From Alphaproteobacteria bacterium UBA6178 (GTDB taxonomy: Bacteria; Pseudomonadota; Alphaproteobacteria; Rickettsiales; UBA3002), in assembly GCA_002422205.1 (NCBI GenBank), contig DITS01000044.1, positions 36,921-50,964 on the forward strand: a DNA stretch of 14,044 nt, read 5' to 3'. Each line of letters begins with the position of its first letter. Position 1 is the stretch's first letter. A program made the position numbers and the translations under genes. Below are positions 12,623-14,044 of this stretch, in pieces. Under the pieces are notes generated by a model, which saw only the letters and a program-made list of their open reading frames with translations, searched no databases and was not told the DNA's origin.

Positions 12623-14044
12623 CTACACACTCTGCTCACGGGTTTTATGGAAGGTGAGATCGGGCCATTCGCTCTCGGTGGTACGCAAATCCCACTCATT
12701 GCGGGCTAAATAGACGGGGCGGCCATCCTGATCATCCGCCATTTGCATGCGGTTGCGTTCCATAAAATCAGCGAGTTTGATGCTATTGTCACTACTGATC
12801 CAGCGTGCGGTATTGTACGGTGCGGGCTCGAATCCGGCTTTGCTGTTATATTCGGCCTCGATGCGTGAGGCGAGCACTTCGAGCTGCAATTGCCCCACCA
12901 CGCCCACCAGCCAGTTGGCACCCAAGCGCGGTTTGAATAATTGCGACACGCCTTCTTCGGCAAGGTCTTCGAGCGCTTTGCGCATGTGTTTGGCGCGCAT
13001 CGGATCATCGAGCCGCACGCGCATGATGATTTCCGGCGCAAAGCTGGGAATGCCCTGAAACTGCAAATCCTCGCCCTCGGTAAGCGTATCGCCGATACGC
13101 AACGAGCCATGATTGGGAATGCCGAGAATATCACCGGCGAAGGCTTCTTCGGTGAGCGAGCGTTCCTGCGCTAAAAACATCACCGGATTCTGGACTGCCA
13201 TTTGCTTGCCGCTGCGCGAATGGCGCAGCTTCATGCCACGGGTGAAAGTGCCGGAACAAAGGCGCACGAAAGCCACGCGGTCGCGGTGATTTTTGTCCAT
13301 ATTGGCCTGAATTTTAAACACGAAGCCGGTCAGCGCTTTTTCATCCGGCATGACGGTGCGTGTGTTAGCGGTTTGCGCGCGCGGGGTGGGGGCGTAATCA
13401 TACAGCCCCTGCAACAAAGACGGCACACCAAATTGTTTGAGGGCGCTGCCGAAATAGACCGGACTCAAATGCCCTTCGCGGTAGCTTTGCAAATCAAATG
13501 CCTTGCCTGCCATCGAGAGCAGTTCGGTTTCTTCGATCAGTTGCTGATGCTGTGCGGCGGGCATCAACGCGCCAATCGCTGCATCCGCTGCGCCGCTCAC
13601 GGCGAAGGGTGCCGGAGATACATCGTGATGCGGGGAGTAGGGCAGAAAGATGTTATCGGCGGGCTGGAAACAGCCGCGAAATTCGGAACCCATCCCCACC
13701 GGCCAGTTCATCGGGCAGACATCCAGCGCGAGGGTTTTTTCGATTTCTTCTAACAGCTCGAACGGGTCGCGTGCCTCGCGGTCCATTTTATTGATGAAAG
13801 TGATAATCGGAATGTCGCGCAGGCGGCAGACTTCGAATAATTTGCGCGTTTGCGCCTCGATACCTTTGGCCGCGTCGAGCACCATGATGGCGGAATCGAC
13901 CGCAGTCAGCGTGCGGTAGGTGTCTTCGCTGAAATCTTGGTGACCGGGCGTATCGAGCAGGTTGAAGGTCAGCCCCTCATGCTCGAAGGTCATCACCGAC
14001 GAGGTGATCGAGATGCCGCGCTGGCGCTCGATCTCCATCCAGTC
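12623..14044 (-). CDS. prfC: Peptide chain release factor 3 (5' partial)
   Basis: RF3 is a GTPase that removes RF1/RF2 from the ribosome after peptide release and helps quality control. The frame has 473 residues and is open at the right edge, beginning DWMEIERQRGISITSSVMTF. Normal RF3 is about 525-530 residues, so roughly 50-60 N-terminal residues, including the P-loop, are outside the window; the internal ATG at 14038 is not the start. Visible GTPase motifs are RGISIT (switch I end), DTPGHQDFSEDTYR (G3) and NKMDRE (G4). Domains II and III follow, with family stretches such as DKNHRDRVAFVRLCSGTFTRGM and GVVGQLQLEVLASRIEAEYN. The relative EF-G has extra domains IV-V that are missing here, which supports RF3. 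The stop is TAG at 12625-12623, and the hairpin array follows. Confidence 0.94.
   Translation of the reverse strand, partial: DWMEIERQRGISITSSVMTFEHEGLTFNLLDTPGHQDFSEDTYRTLTAVDSAIMVLDAAKGIEAQTRKLFEVCRLRDIPIITFINKMDREARDPFELLEEIEKTLALDVCPMNWPVGMGSEFRGCFQPADNIFLPYSPHHDVSPAPFAVSGAADAAIGALMPAAQHQQLIEETELLSMAGKAFDLQSYREGHLSPVYFGSALKQFGVPSLLQGLYDYAPTPRAQTANTRTVMPDEKALTGFVFKIQANMDKNHRDRVAFVRLCSGTFTRGMKLRHSRSGKQMAVQNPVMFLAQERSLTEEAFAGDILGIPNHGSLRIGDTLTEGEDLQFQGIPSFAPEIIMRVRLDDPMRAKHMRKALEDLAEEGVSQLFKPRLGANWLVGVVGQLQLEVLASRIEAEYNSKAGFEPAPYNTARWISSDNSIKLADFMERNRMQMADDQDGRPVYLARNEWDLRTTESEWPDLTFHKTREQSV

Noticed and set aside
13202..13753. Plus-strand open frame of 183 codons opposite prfC
   Set aside because: It is antisense to conserved RF3 sequence and has no independent coding evidence.

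Overview
The window looks like chromosomal DNA from a Gram-negative proteobacterium, most likely an alphaproteobacterium. Three things suggest this. It has TadE-type pseudopilins, a serralysin/RTX protease, and a prepilin with an 'LPGD...FWG' body that I associate with alphaproteobacteria. Both tRNA genes encode their 3' CCA. Two proteins carry clear lipoprotein signals, so there is an outer envelope. The assignment is inference: no rRNA or other lineage marker is present, and the central retropepsin/transglutaminase/ATP-grasp cluster is also common in gammaproteobacteria.

Layout. (1) Positions 1-1509, minus strand: a compact operon of two TadE-like pseudopilins followed by a secreted Cys-rich protein with a Glu-Gly repeat tail that runs off the left edge. 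(2) Positions 1834-3306, plus strand: a serralysin-like M10 zinc metalloprotease with RTX calcium-binding repeats, divergent from the tad operon across a 324-nt AT-rich spacer. (3) Positions 3400-3996, minus strand: a small hypothetical gene and tRNA-Thr(GGT). (4) Positions 4093-5457, plus strand: two small basic/charged hypothetical genes, then a type IV/II prepilin-like gene with its own extended -10 promoter. A 36-nt 5' remnant of a second prepilin gene abuts the end of the next gene. (5) An rlmB-like SpoU rRNA methyltransferase (minus), tRNA-Tyr(GTA) with a good promoter and a probable terminator, and an MHS-family MFS transporter (plus). (6) Positions 8154-12287, plus strand: a retropepsin-like lipoprotein, an inactive-transglutaminase/7TM protein and a RimK-like ATP-grasp ligase, tightly spaced (3 and 4 nt gaps), followed 80 nt later by a coiled-coil-like lipoprotein. 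(7) Positions 12288-12622: an intergenic array of different hairpins. (8) Positions 12623 to the right edge, minus strand: prfC (release factor 3), lacking about its first 50-60 codons.

How the genes may work together. The surface-structure genes (TadE proteins, prepilin) and the secreted protease suggest attachment to, and digestion of, protein-rich surfaces or host material, but no pilus motor or type I exporter is in the window. The most interesting unit is the 8154-11313 cluster. It joins a cytoplasmic ATP-grasp ligase, a membrane protein with a dead transglutaminase fold, and a periplasm-anchored protease. This conserved but poorly understood combination has been linked in pseudomonads to osmotic stress tolerance (from memory, rlo genes). 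The rest (rlmB, prfC, tRNAs) is ordinary translation machinery.
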